Below are positions 1 through 6,362 of a stretch of DNA of 11,583 nt, in pieces. Under the pieces are notes generated by a model. It was given only the letters and a program-made list of their open reading frames with translations. It ran no database searches and had not been told where the DNA came from. Each line of letters opens with the position of its first letter. Position 1 is the stretch's first letter. The translations under genes and the position numbers were made by a program. This DNA is from an uncultured Lacticaseibacillus sp. (lineage in GTDB: Bacteria; Bacillota; Bacilli; Lactobacillales; Lactobacillaceae), in NCBI GenBank assembly GCA_934293835.1, contig CAKQZO010000045.1, positions 1 through 11,583 of the forward strand, given 5' to 3'.

Positions 1-124
1 ACACGTCGGCAGCGTCAAGGAACATGCCTGCGCTTGCGAGAGTGAACACTTTGTAAAACAATCGGGATTCTTTACCGTAATTCATTCGTTGGTCGATCGA
101 CATTGGGGTTGTTGAGATTTCCAT
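1..124 (-). CDS. MFS transporter, N-terminal fragment (runs off the window)
   Basis: Only the first 41 codons are present. The ATG at 124 is preceded by AAGGAGTG (plus 131-138) at good spacing, so the start is well supported. The visible protein has a polar N-terminus of about 25 residues and then enters a hydrophobic stretch containing FTLASAGMFLDAADV. This resembles the first transmembrane helix of sugar-porter-like major facilitator transporters, where a Gly/Asp pair ends helix 1 (family knowledge). It starts 39 nt after the leuD stop with no terminator between, so it is probably cotranscribed with leuBCD. A role in moving a branched-chain amino acid, a keto acid or a pathway intermediate is inference from position only. 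The substrate cannot be read from 41 residues, and a different multi-helix transporter family is possible. Confidence 0.6.
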   Translation of the reverse strand, partial: MEISTTPMSIDQRMNYGKESRLFYKVFTLASAGMFLDAADV

Positions 125-163
125 CGTGTTCACTCCTTTATATGATTAAATTCCGGGTGCGTT

Positions 164-748
164 TTAGTTAAATACCGGCCGCTTGGCTTCATAGGCCTTG
201 ATCTGGTCTTCGTATTGTTCCGTGAGGCTGATGTCGTCTTGGCCCTTGAGGAACTTCTCTTTCCAAGTCGGGTTGATGTCGAAGTGGAACGTGTGATCGC
301 GGAAGATGACGTTTTGGGCTTCTAGATCGATCGTCACCTCTTCATCGGCCTGGCATTCGCGCAGGATGGCGCGGTCAGCTTCGGGCAAGATGATCGGTAA
401 CAGCCCGTTTTTGGTGGCGTTCATGAAGAAGATGTCCGAGAAGCCGCCTGCGATAACAGCGCGGAAGCCGTAGTCGGTCAGCGCCCAAACCGCGTGTTCC
501 CGGCTGGAGCCGCAGCCGAAGTTGTTACCTGTGATCAGAATCGTCGCGCCTTGGTGTTCCGGCTGATTCAGCGGAAAGTCCATCTTCTTGCTGCCGTCTT
601 CGTTATACCGCCAGTCGTAAAAGGCGCTGATGCCAAAGCCGGTGCGCAGGATGTTCTTCAAAAATTGCTTGGGGATCAGAATATCCGTATCGATATCATC
701 GTTCGGAATGACGATGGCTTTGCTCGTTTCTTTGATAAAAGCTTCCAT
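164..748 (-). CDS. leuD: 3-isopropylmalate dehydratase small subunit
   Basis: Small subunit of isopropylmalate isomerase, which with LeuC converts 2-isopropylmalate to 3-isopropylmalate through a dehydrated intermediate in cytoplasmic leucine synthesis. The 194-residue product has the usual length for bacterial LeuD. It carries the swivelling-domain hallmarks [16 protein letters not shown] near residues 15-30 and [12 protein letters not shown] at 75-86, the latter the substrate-contacting loop of the family. The C-terminus (KRPVFN) is intact. The ATG at 748 has AGGAGGA a few bases upstream (plus 757-763), so the start is firm. Unusually, 282 bp of repetitive, palindromic DNA separate it from leuC, although the two subunits act in one complex and are normally nearly adjacent. 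Transcription probably comes from the leu promoter, possibly with help from within the insert. The identification is secure. Confidence 0.97.
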   Translation of the reverse strand: MEAFIKETSKAIVIPNDDIDTDILIPKQFLKNILRTGFGISAFYDWRYNEDGSKKMDFPLNQPEHQGATILITGNNFGCGSSREHAVWALTDYGFRAVIAGGFSDIFFMNATKNGLLPIILPEADRAILRECQADEEVTIDLEAQNVIFRDHTFHFDINPTWKEKFLKGQDDISLTEQYEDQIKAYEAKRPVFN

Positions 749-819
749 AATATGATTCCTCCTCTAAACTTGCTGGTCCTATGTATCCTCGGTGAAAGCA
801 CCGAGGTGATATGCGATGC

Positions 820-850
820 GCTAAGTGCGCGCCATTTCGCTCTGTATTAT
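820..850. repeat. Direct repeat copy 1 (31 bp)
   Basis: First of two near-identical 31-bp copies, 126 bp out of phase with the copy at 946-976; the two mismatches fall at 827-828. The sequences outside the repeats are not similar, so this is not a simple tandem duplication of a 126-bp unit. On the minus strand the end of this copy and the next base (846-851) read TATAAT, a perfect -10 hexamer, but no good -35 lies 16-18 bp upstream. Confidence 0.85.
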
Positions 851-945
851 AGTCGAGCTGCATGGCGCAACGCGGGTACAGCTAGCTACGCAAGCGCACT
901 CGGGGCCAAAATCGCCCCAAGCACGCTTGCTAGGCTATCCGACCT

Positions 946-976
946 GCTAAGTATGCGCCATTTCGCTCTGTATTAT
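946..976. repeat. Direct repeat copy 2 (31 bp)
   Basis: Second copy of the 31-bp repeat, differing from copy 1 only at 953-954. Its GCGCCAT segment together with the preceding T (954-961) is complementary over 8 bp to ATGGCGCA at 862-869, which can alternatively pair over 7 bp with copy 1. In this copy the minus-strand hexamer corresponding to TATAAT reads CATAAT. Confidence 0.85.
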
Positions 977-1030
977 GTGTGCCTGAATTTCAGGACGGTG
1001 ATGCATTATGTTGCGGACCCGCGCGTCAAC

Positions 1031-2407
1031 TTACGCGGTGACGGGTGATTGCGAAATATCGACGAAATGTCCGGCAACCGCGGCGGCGGCGACCATCGCT
1101 GGGCTCGCGAGATGCGTGCGGGCGCCTGCACCTTGGCGGCCTTCGAAGTTCCGGTTGGAAGTCGAGGCACAATGCTTGCCAGCAGGCACCTTGTCTGGGT
1201 TCATCGCCAGACATGCGGAGCAGCCTGGTTCGCGCCATTCACAGCCGGCATCGATGAAGATCTGGGCGATGCCTTCGTCCATGCAGCGGTTGCGCACCGC
1301 GCGGGAACCAGGCACGACCCACGCCGTGATGTTAGAGGCGATGTGCTTGCCCTTCATGAACTGGGCCGCGGTCTTCAGATCCTCATAGCGGCCGTTGGTG
1401 CAAGAGCCGATGAAGATGTAATCCAGTGGGATCTCTTCGGCGGTCATCCCAGGATGCAGGCCGATATAGTCGTAAGCCTTCTGGTCGTTCTCATCTTCGA
1501 CAGCAGGTAGCGCCTTGCGCACGCTGGTCGCCATCCCCGGGTTCGTCCCCCAGGTGATCATCGGCGCCAACTCTGAGACATCAAACTCGATCACCTTATC
1601 GTAGTCGCTGACGTCATCGGTCTTATACTTCTGCCAGTATGCGATCGCCTTGGCCATGTCCTTCGGCGCGTATTCGCGGCCGGCGACGTAATCGTAGGTC
1701 TTGGCGTCAGGGGCAACCATCCCGGTCTTGGACCCGCCTTCGATACACATGTTGCAGATCGTCATCCGGCCTTCCATCGACATATTCGAAATGGTGTCAC
1801 CGAAGAATTCCATCGCGTAGCCTTGGCCGAAGGCGACACCGTACTTGCCGATCAGCCCCATGATGATGTCTTTGGGGAAAACGTTGTGCGGCAGCTTGCC
1901 CGTCACGTGCACCCCCATCGCCTTGGGTTTGGTCTGCCAGATTGTCTGCGTCGCCATGACGTGTTCGATTTCGCTAGTGCCGATCCCGAAGGCCAGCGCC
2001 CCAAACGCCCCGTGTGTGGAGGTGTGGGAGTCCCCGCAGACGATTGTCTTCCCCGGCTGCGTCAAGCCGCGCTCTGGGCCGACGACATGGACGATGCCTT
2101 GACGCGAATCGCCGATTTTGGCCAGCGTGATGCCGAACTCCTTGCAGTTCTTCTCGAGGGTCTCAATCTGCGCCTTGGCGATCGTATCTTGAATGTTAAA
2201 AATGTTCTCGGTAGGGACGTCATGGTCCATCGTTCCGAAGGTCAAATCCGGCCGCCGCACGGTGCGGTGATTCATCCGCAAGCCTTCAAACGCCTGCGGA
2301 GACGTCACCTCGTGAATCAGTTGCAGGTCGATGTAGAGTAATTGAGGCTCGCCTGGTTTGCCGGCAACAACATGGTCTTGCCAAAGCTTGTCAAACATAG
2401 TGGTCAT
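1031..2407 (-). CDS. leuC: 3-isopropylmalate dehydratase large subunit
   Basis: Large, iron-sulphur subunit of isopropylmalate isomerase, the aconitase-family partner of LeuD in leucine synthesis. The 458-residue product carries the three cluster-ligand cysteines expected for the family: C336 in [13 protein letters not shown], and C396 and C399 in [13 protein letters not shown]. Other family blocks are [14 protein letters not shown] near 124-137, [13 protein letters not shown] near 218-230 and the late [12 protein letters not shown] near 415-426. The ATG at 2407 gives the family N-terminus ([13 protein letters not shown]); an in-frame extension further upstream would overlap leuB and has no family support. 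The upstream site is a modest AGAAAG-type sequence in a 28-nt gap after leuB, so translational coupling to leuB is plausible. The C-terminal tail is a few residues longer than in E. coli but otherwise normal. Confidence 0.96.
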   Translation of the reverse strand: MTTMFDKLWQDHVVAGKPGEPQLLYIDLQLIHEVTSPQAFEGLRMNHRTVRRPDLTFGTMDHDVPTENIFNIQDTIAKAQIETLEKNCKEFGITLAKIGDSRQGIVHVVGPERGLTQPGKTIVCGDSHTSTHGAFGALAFGIGTSEIEHVMATQTIWQTKPKAMGVHVTGKLPHNVFPKDIIMGLIGKYGVAFGQGYAMEFFGDTISNMSMEGRMTICNMCIEGGSKTGMVAPDAKTYDYVAGREYAPKDMAKAIAYWQKYKTDDVSDYDKVIEFDVSELAPMITWGTNPGMATSVRKALPAVEDENDQKAYDYIGLHPGMTAEEIPLDYIFIGSCTNGRYEDLKTAAQFMKGKHIASNITAWVVPGSRAVRNRCMDEGIAQIFIDAGCEWREPGCSACLAMNPDKVPAGKHCASTSNRNFEGRQGAGARTHLASPAMVAAAAVAGHFVDISQSPVTA

Positions 2408-2435
2408 TTCAAGTCGTCTTCTTTCTATATATAAC

Positions 2436-3476
2436 TCAGATGCGGGCAATGATTGCGGCGGTGACTTCGGCCGTGGTGGCCTTACCACCGAGGTCTGGGG
2501 TGGTGATACCAGCGGCGATCACCGCATCACAGGCCTTCTCGATCGAATCGGCCATCGCCTGTTGCTGGAAGGAATAGCGCGCCATCATCGCCACGCTTTT
2601 GACCATCGCAATCGGGTTGGCGATGCCTTGGCCGGCAATGTCTGGCGCCGAGCCGTGAATCGGTTCGTAGAGGTTCGGGCCGCTGGCACCGGCCGACATC
2701 GACGGAATCGTGCCGATCGAGCCGGTGATCTGCGCGGCTTCATCGGATAAGATGTCACCGAACAAGTTCGCGGTGATGATAACGTCGAATGCGGTCGGCT
2801 TGCTCAAGATCGCCATCGTGGTGGCATCGATGTACCGGTAGTCGACGCTGACTTCTGGGTAGCGCATCGCGATGCGCTCAGCAGTCGCCCGCCAGAACTT
2901 CGAGGTGGCCAACACGTTGGATTTGTCGACGATTGTCACGTGCTTGCGCCGCTGCATCGCCATGTCGAAGCCGGTGTTCATGATGCGTTCGACTTCAGCC
3001 TTCGAGTAGTACATCGTGTCGATCGCGTGTTCTTCTGCCAACTCCCGCGGCTTGCCGAAGTACGCGCCGGAAGTCAGCTCCCGAACGATGACGAAATCAG
3101 TGCCGCGGACGATCTCCGGGCGAACCGGGCTGTCGTCGATCTGCGCCTCACTCACCTTGGTCGGGCGAATGTTGGCGTAGAGTTCCAAGGCTTGACGAAT
3201 GCCCAACAAGCCGGCTTCGGGACGCTTAGGCGCTGCGTCCCACTTCGGTCCGCCGATGGCCGCCAGCAGAATCGCATCGGCGGCTTTCGCCCCTGCGACT
3301 GTGCTGGCCGGGATCGGGTCGCCACACGCATCGATCGCGGCCCCGCCGAAGGGATAAGCGGTGGTATCGTAATCAAAATCGTACTTCGCCGCGGCGGCCT
3401 GCAAGACCTCAAGCGCCCCGGCCATGATCTCCGGCCCGATGTAATCCCCAGATAAGACGGCAATATGATAAGTCAT
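2436..3476 (-). CDS. leuB: 3-isopropylmalate dehydrogenase
   Basis: NAD-dependent oxidative decarboxylation of 3-isopropylmalate to 2-oxoisocaproate, the last pathway-specific step before transamination to leucine. The 346-residue product has the family's usual length and blocks: GDYIGPEI near residue 10, GGPKWD in the first third, [14 protein letters not shown] near 130-145, a central [13 protein letters not shown] block, [13 protein letters not shown] near 240 and [18 protein letters not shown] near 270. The second position of the usual GDGIGPE motif is Tyr instead of Gly. The ATG at 3476 is preceded by AAAGGAG (plus 3485-3491). It is the first structural gene after the leader peptide and attenuator; leuA, often first in such operons, is absent here. 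leuC follows after 28 nt. Confidence 0.97.
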   Translation of the reverse strand: MTYHIAVLSGDYIGPEIMAGALEVLQAAAAKYDFDYDTTAYPFGGAAIDACGDPIPASTVAGAKAADAILLAAIGGPKWDAAPKRPEAGLLGIRQALELYANIRPTKVSEAQIDDSPVRPEIVRGTDFVIVRELTSGAYFGKPRELAEEHAIDTMYYSKAEVERIMNTGFDMAMQRRKHVTIVDKSNVLATSKFWRATAERIAMRYPEVSVDYRYIDATTMAILSKPTAFDVIITANLFGDILSDEAAQITGSIGTIPSMSAGASGPNLYEPIHGSAPDIAGQGIANPIAMVKSVAMMARYSFQQQAMADSIEKACDAVIAAGITTPDLGGKATTAEVTAAIIARI

Positions 3477-3502
3477 GTGTTGCTCCTTTCAGCTCCAAGC
3501 GT

Positions 3503-3548
3503 AAAAAAAATCGACTAGTCTTAGTCACAAGGACTAACGCTAGTCGAT
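3503..3548 (-). terminator. Leucine operon attenuator (intrinsic terminator)
   Basis: Read on the minus strand, the arm at 3540-3548 pairs perfectly with 3510-3518 (9 bp) and the inner arms 3532-3537/3521-3526 add 6 bp, closing a 5-nt loop. Eight U residues follow (3503-3510). This strong rho-independent terminator lies between the leader peptide stop (3606) and the leuB start (3476), so it must be bypassed for leuBCD expression. Upstream, UAGUCGG (3608-3602, overlapping the leader stop codon) can pair over 7 bp either with CACCGAC-type sequence at 3573-3579 (using 3600-3606) or with UCGACUA in the terminator's first arm (3547-3541, one G-U pair). A third helix, 3575-3581 with 3561-3567, is also possible. 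These mutually exclusive pairings fit transcription attenuation; which one is the antiterminator is inference. Confidence 0.88.
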
Positions 3549-3605
3549 CGTTGTCGGCTAGCCACCGGGTAAGTCGGTGACCAGCTCTAAAAAGTTGGGC
3601 ACCGA

Positions 3606-3686
3606 CTATCTCAACACGGCGATGCTCAACAACAAGGTTGCAATCATGGTTTTGGCGTTCATGTTCATTACTGGCTTCATCATCAT
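3606..3686 (-). CDS. Leucine operon leader peptide (leuL-type)
   Basis: A 26-codon reading frame with a full AGGAGGT ribosome binding site (plus 3691-3697). Three successive ATG codons (3686, 3683, 3680) are possible starts; the second and third have the better spacing. The C-terminal part reads MIATLLLSIAVLR, with three adjacent TTG leucine codons (3627-3635), a fourth TTG next to last, two isoleucines and a valine, so 7 of its last 12 residues are branched-chain. It is followed by alternative helices and a strong terminator before leuB. This is the layout of a ribosome-mediated attenuator: a ribosome short of Leu-tRNA should stall on the TTG run and change the folding downstream. Leader-peptide attenuation has been described for the leu operon of Lactococcus lactis (established knowledge). 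No function for the peptide itself is needed. Confidence 0.87.
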   Translation of the reverse strand: MMMKPVMNMNAKTMIATLLLSIAVLR

Positions 3687-3716
3687 CACAACCTCCTGTA
3701 AATTAAGTATGAGGCT

Positions 3717-3745
3717 ATATTAACGTTTTCTAATAAACCTGTCAA
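3717..3745 (-). promoter_or_regulatory. Promoter of the leucine operon
   Basis: On the minus strand a perfect -35 TTGACA (3740-3745) is separated by exactly 17 bp from -10 TAATAT (3717-3722), in an AT-rich stretch. Transcription should start near 3710, about 15 nt before the leader peptide Shine-Dalgarno. The -35 lies only 15 nt beyond the stop codon of the upstream, same-strand gene, with no terminator in between, so some read-through from that gene would also enter the attenuator. Confidence 0.88.
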
Positions 3746-3759
3746 CAGTCTTTCATAAA

Positions 3760-4563
3760 TTAATCATAAACCGTGAGTGCGAGGGCGCCCAGCCCGTCGA
3801 TCTGGCCTTGCACGGTGTCTCCGGCGTGCAGGTAAATCGCCGGCTCGTGCCCCACTCCGGTGCCCATCGGCGTGCCGGTGAACAGCAAGTCTCCCTGTCT
3901 CAGTGCCACGATGCTAGACAGATACGCGACCAAGTCCTCGGGGGTGAAGATCATCTGTGCAAGCGGCGCGTGTTGCATCACCTCACCGTTGACGGTCGTC
4001 GTGATCATCAACGCGTCGCGGTCGGTGATTTCATCGGCGGTCGTGAGCCACGGCCCGACCGGCGCAAAGTTGGCAAACGACTTGCCGAGGCTGAATTGCC
4101 CCGGGTCGTTGGCAAATTGCACATCCCGATCAGACAGGTCTTCGCCGACCATGTAGCCGGCGATGTGCTTGGCCGCGTCGGCCGCTTGAATGTTGCGGCC
4201 ACCGACACCGATCACCACCACCAGCTCGGTTTCCCAATCGGTGCGCGGGCCGTGCAGCTGCACGGCAGCCGTCGGGTTCGCGATCGCGCTGGGGAACTTG
4301 GTGAAGATGCTCGGCGTCTTTGGCAAGGCCAGATGAATCTCTTTGGAATGATCGGCATAGTTCATGCCGATGGCAAATACCTGGCCAGGGGTGGGGATCG
4401 GCGCCTGCAAGTCACTCGCGGCCACGGCCTGAGCGGGGCCCAGCTGCCACGCGGCTTCCCCAGCGGCTTGAGCGGCCAACACTGTGGTAAAGTTGGCGAT
4501 CGGCGCGCCTGTGTGCGCATCTAGCATCTGATACGGTCGGTTATTGATTCGAGCAATTTTCAT
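3760..4563 (-). CDS. Fumarylacetoacetate hydrolase family protein
   Basis: A 267-residue member of the FAH superfamily: metal-dependent cytoplasmic enzymes that hydrolyse, decarboxylate or isomerise diketo and oxo-acid substrates. A short N-terminal domain (about 1-60) precedes the catalytic fold. Family signatures are GMNYADHSKE (66-75), DWETELVVVIG (109-119, with likely metal ligands E111 and E113), YMVGEDLSDRDVQ (137-149, with D142 as third ligand), GKSFANFAPVGPWL (160-173) and LLFTGTPMGTGVG (226-238). The ATG at 4563 overlaps the preceding stop as ATGA and has AAAGGGG upstream, so translation is probably coupled to the phosphoesterase gene. The substrate cannot be told from sequence; oxaloacetate tautomerase or decarboxylase, acylpyruvase and hydratase activities all occur in the family. 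No aromatic-catabolism genes lie nearby, which makes true fumarylacetoacetate cleavage unlikely. Confidence 0.88.
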   Translation of the reverse strand: MKIARINNRPYQMLDAHTGAPIANFTTVLAAQAAGEAAWQLGPAQAVAASDLQAPIPTPGQVFAIGMNYADHSKEIHLALPKTPSIFTKFPSAIANPTAAVQLHGPRTDWETELVVVIGVGGRNIQAADAAKHIAGYMVGEDLSDRDVQFANDPGQFSLGKSFANFAPVGPWLTTADEITDRDALMITTTVNGEVMQHAPLAQMIFTPEDLVAYLSSIVALRQGDLLFTGTPMGTGVGHEPAIYLHAGDTVQGQIDGLGALALTVYD

Positions 4564-5408
4564 CGCAAAGACCCCTTTTTATGATAGTATTCGGCGACCT
4601 GGTTGACATAATCTTGGGCGGCGTTCACCTGGGCGAGCAACGTGCGGTCGTGAGTAATCGTGTTGCCGCTTTCGCGCAAGAAGGCGTACTGTTCCCAATA
4701 CGGCAGCTTGAGGCTGGCGGCCAAGGCGATCTCTTGTTGGCGGTCGTAGGCGACCTTGCGGAAGGCCACGTCGATGCGCCCTGCGTCGTCGATCGTCAGC
4801 AGCGCATAATGCGCCCGCTGATCGGCAAAAAAGCGCGGCCACAGGCTATACGGTTGGCCGACCGCGCCGGGGTTGATGACCAACTGCCCGCTTTGCGTCG
4901 TGCGCATCACCTGCTGGTGTGTGTGCCCGTACACGGCGATGTCGACCGTCGGTGGGACCAGCGCGTCAAAATTAGCCTGGGGCTGGGCGGGATACAGGCT
5001 GCTGCCTTCGTCTTGATCAGGCAAGTTGTGTGTCGCCTGAATCTGCACGCCGTTGACCGTGACCAGCTGGCAGATCGGCTTGGCGGCGATCTGAGGAAAC
5101 ATCGTCGCCGGAGCGTGATCGCTCAGATACGCAGTCAGCTTCGCCAAGTAAATCGCGCCGGGATCGTCGAGCTCAAAATCCCCGCGCCGCATCGCCAAGG
5201 CCGCATCTTCCCAGTTACCGCGCAGCCACACCTGCGGCTGGACGGCCGCCAGTTGGGCGTACAGCGCGCCTGCGCCTGGGCCGGGAAGGAATAGATCGCC
5301 TAAGAACCAATACGCCGTTGCGTGGGCGGCGGCCGCATCGGCCAATACCGCCGTAAGCGCGCCGACGTTGCCGTGGATGTCCGCCAGCAACGCAATTTTC
5401 TCTGTCAT
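4560..5408 (-). CDS. Calcineurin-like metallophosphoesterase
   Basis: A 282-residue cytoplasmic metallophosphoesterase of the YfcE/MJ0936-like type. Visible metal-site motifs are LADIHGN (D10, H12), FLGDLF (D38), GNWED (N65), the THN block (H127) and YGHTHQQ (H162, H164), followed by INPGAVGQP near 178. The usual GNHE/GNHD motif has Trp in place of the His that normally helps protonate the leaving group. The last 80 or so residues form a C-terminal extension after the core. The frame could open at a GTG at 5417, but that codon is part of the GAGGTG Shine-Dalgarno (5415-5420); the ATG at 5408 is correctly spaced and is chosen. It overlaps the FAH-family gene by 4 nt, suggesting a two-gene unit. 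The substrate is unknown; phosphodiesters or phosphomonoesters are both possible. Confidence 0.87.
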   Translation of the reverse strand: MTEKIALLADIHGNVGALTAVLADAAAAHATAYWFLGDLFLPGPGAGALYAQLAAVQPQVWLRGNWEDAALAMRRGDFELDDPGAIYLAKLTAYLSDHAPATMFPQIAAKPICQLVTVNGVQIQATHNLPDQDEGSSLYPAQPQANFDALVPPTVDIAVYGHTHQQVMRTTQSGQLVINPGAVGQPYSLWPRFFADQRAHYALLTIDDAGRIDVAFRKVAYDRQQEIALAASLKLPYWEQYAFLRESGNTITHDRTLLAQVNAAQDYVNQVAEYYHKKGSLR

Positions 5409-5428
5409 GCCATTCACCTCGTGCGTCC

Positions 5429-5457
5429 ATTGTAACCGTCGACCTTAAAATTTGCCA
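5429..5457 (-). promoter_or_regulatory. Possible promoter for the phosphoesterase-FAH pair
   Basis: A good -10 TACAAT (5429-5434) on the minus strand lies about 20 nt upstream of the gene start. The best -35 at 17 bp is a poor TGGCAA (5452-5457). That hexamer is the same DNA as the -35 of the divergent plus-strand promoter, so the two promoters would overlap and may compete. Support is moderate for the -10 and weak for the -35. Confidence 0.4.
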
Positions 5458-5480
5458 TCTTCAGATGATGCGGCTATGCT
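5452..5480 (+). promoter_or_regulatory. Promoter of the alpha/beta hydrolase gene
   Basis: TTGCCA (5452-5457) and TATGCT (5475-5480) are separated by 17 bp. The predicted start near 5487 leaves a short leader of about 40 nt before the gene. The match is fair to good; it faces away from the phosphoesterase promoter and shares DNA with it. Confidence 0.55.
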
Positions 5481-5528
5481 AAGGATGTATCTAATAAAGC
5501 GTTCACATTCATAAGGAGGTCGGCTATC

Positions 5529-6317
5529 ATGGCTTCAAAAACAATCTTCAATGTTTACTATGATGACACCCACGAACTCGCCTTAGACCTTTACGAGACC
5601 CGCGGAGCCGCCCGCGCCGGGGTCATCTTGATTCATGGTGGCGGCTGGTTTCGCGGGGACAAACGCAAGGAAAGCAATTGGGCAAATCGCTTAACCGCCC
5701 GCGGCTTTTTCGTCATCGCCCCCAACTACCGCGAAGGCGCAACCGGCCACTTCCCGGCACCGCTTGAGGACATGGATCGCTTGTGGCAATGGCTGCAGCG
5801 GCGCGAGTTACCGTTCAACCGGCGCTTAATGGCCGTCGCCGGGGCCAGCGCCGGCGGGAACCTCGCCGTGGAGATGAGTCTTAAATATGGGATTCCCGGC
5901 GTGAGCCTGTCTGGGATCTTGGACATTCAAGACTGGCTGAACCAACACCAAGACGTCGTCGCGCGCCAAGGCGACACCAGCGGCTTTGCCACCGCGGCTT
6001 CAAAGACGATCAATCAGACTGGGGCCAACGACAGTTTCTACAAGTGGTTCATCACCAATTACCTGCCTGACCCTGCCGACTACGCCTTGGCGACTCCGGC
6101 CAATCACGTCACCAGCGCCAGCGGGCCGTTGTACCTCGCTAACTCGCTCAATGAATTCGTGCCCACAAGCGGGGTCGCCACCCTTTCCGCCGCCCTCGGC
6201 CAAGCCGGGGTTCCCCATGCGACCCGCCTGTTGGCCGGCACGCGCCACGGGGAGGCCTACCTCGATGACGTCTTCGCCTCCACCACCGCCTTTCTCGAAC
6301 GCAGCTTGAACCTGTAA
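5529..6317 (+). CDS. Alpha/beta hydrolase, carboxylesterase-like
   Basis: A 262-residue cytoplasmic esterase of the HSL/BD-FAE-like branch of the alpha/beta hydrolase fold, with no signal peptide. HGGGW (36-40) is the oxyanion-hole motif and GASAGG carries the nucleophile S107. The catalytic His is probably H240 in GTRHGEAY. The acid residue is expected after the strand ending in LYLANS, where the sequence reads LNEFVPTSG, so E209 may replace the usual Asp. The ATG at 5529 has AAGGAGG at 5512-5518. The gene stands alone on the plus strand, divergent from the phosphoesterase-FAH pair and convergent with metF, with a strong hairpin just after its stop. Short-chain acyl esters are a likely substrate class; the natural substrate is unknown. 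Confidence 0.9.
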   Translation: MASKTIFNVYYDDTHELALDLYETRGAARAGVILIHGGGWFRGDKRKESNWANRLTARGFFVIAPNYREGATGHFPAPLEDMDRLWQWLQRRELPFNRRLMAVAGASAGGNLAVEMSLKYGIPGVSLSGILDIQDWLNQHQDVVARQGDTSGFATAASKTINQTGANDSFYKWFITNYLPDPADYALATPANHVTSASGPLYLANSLNEFVPTSGVATLSAALGQAGVPHATRLLAGTRHGEAYLDDVFASTTAFLERSLNL

Positions 6318-6334
6318 CCCACACACGAACAATA

Positions 6335-6362
6335 GGGCTGTGACAAAAGTCACAGCCCCTTT
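6335..6362. terminator. Bidirectional terminator between the esterase gene and metF
   Basis: A perfect 10-bp stem, GGGCTGTGAC (6335-6344) and GTCACAGCCC (6349-6358), closes an AAAA loop, with a short T run after it on the plus strand. It lies 18 nt after the plus-strand esterase stop and about 50 nt after the minus-strand metF stop, so it probably serves both convergent genes. It forms the distal part of a repeat that recurs at 10831-10900. Confidence 0.75.

Larger units (their letters stand above)
749..1030. repeat. Structured intergenic insert with 31-bp direct repeats between leuC and leuD
   Basis: No gene is credible here. Two 31-bp direct repeats lie at 820-850 and 946-976, matching at 29 of 31 positions (both read GCTAAGT, two variable bases, then GCGCCATTTCGCTCTGT and TATTAT). 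Between and beside them are several inverted repeats. One perfect 8-bp stem with a 4-nt loop is at 787-794/799-806. A nested hairpin has arms at 886-896 and 924-933 (one bulged base) enclosing GGGGC/GCCCC at 902-906/914-918. ATGGCGCA at 862-869 can pair with the GCGCCAT segment of either direct repeat. CCTGA/TCAGG sits at 982-986/990-994. The arrangement suggests a small non-autonomous mobile or REP-like element, or a structured RNA within the leu transcript. Which of these applies cannot be settled here. Confidence 0.7.

Noticed and set aside
880..945. tRNA or other known RNA gene in the leuC-leuD insert
   Set aside because: The hairpins do not form a cloverleaf, and there are no conserved T-arm or D-arm sequences or CCA end.
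820..976. CRISPR array
   Set aside because: Only two copies of the 31-bp repeat, with a 95-nt spacer that is itself palindromic, and no cas genes.
494..1048. Plus-strand open frame of 184 codons across leuD and the insert
   Set aside because: It is antisense to leuD in its first half and runs through the repeat element in its second; no ribosome binding site or family features. An open-frame shadow in GC-rich DNA.
1823..2341. Plus-strand frame of 172 codons opposite leuC
   Set aside because: Antisense to a secure gene, no ribosome binding site, arginine-rich composition typical of a shadow frame.
2408..2488. N-terminal extension of leuC
   Set aside because: The extra residues overlap the end of leuB and do not resemble LeuC; the family N-terminus begins at 2407.
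5409..5417. GTG start for the phosphoesterase at 5417
   Set aside because: That GTG is part of the GAGGTG ribosome binding site serving the ATG at 5408.
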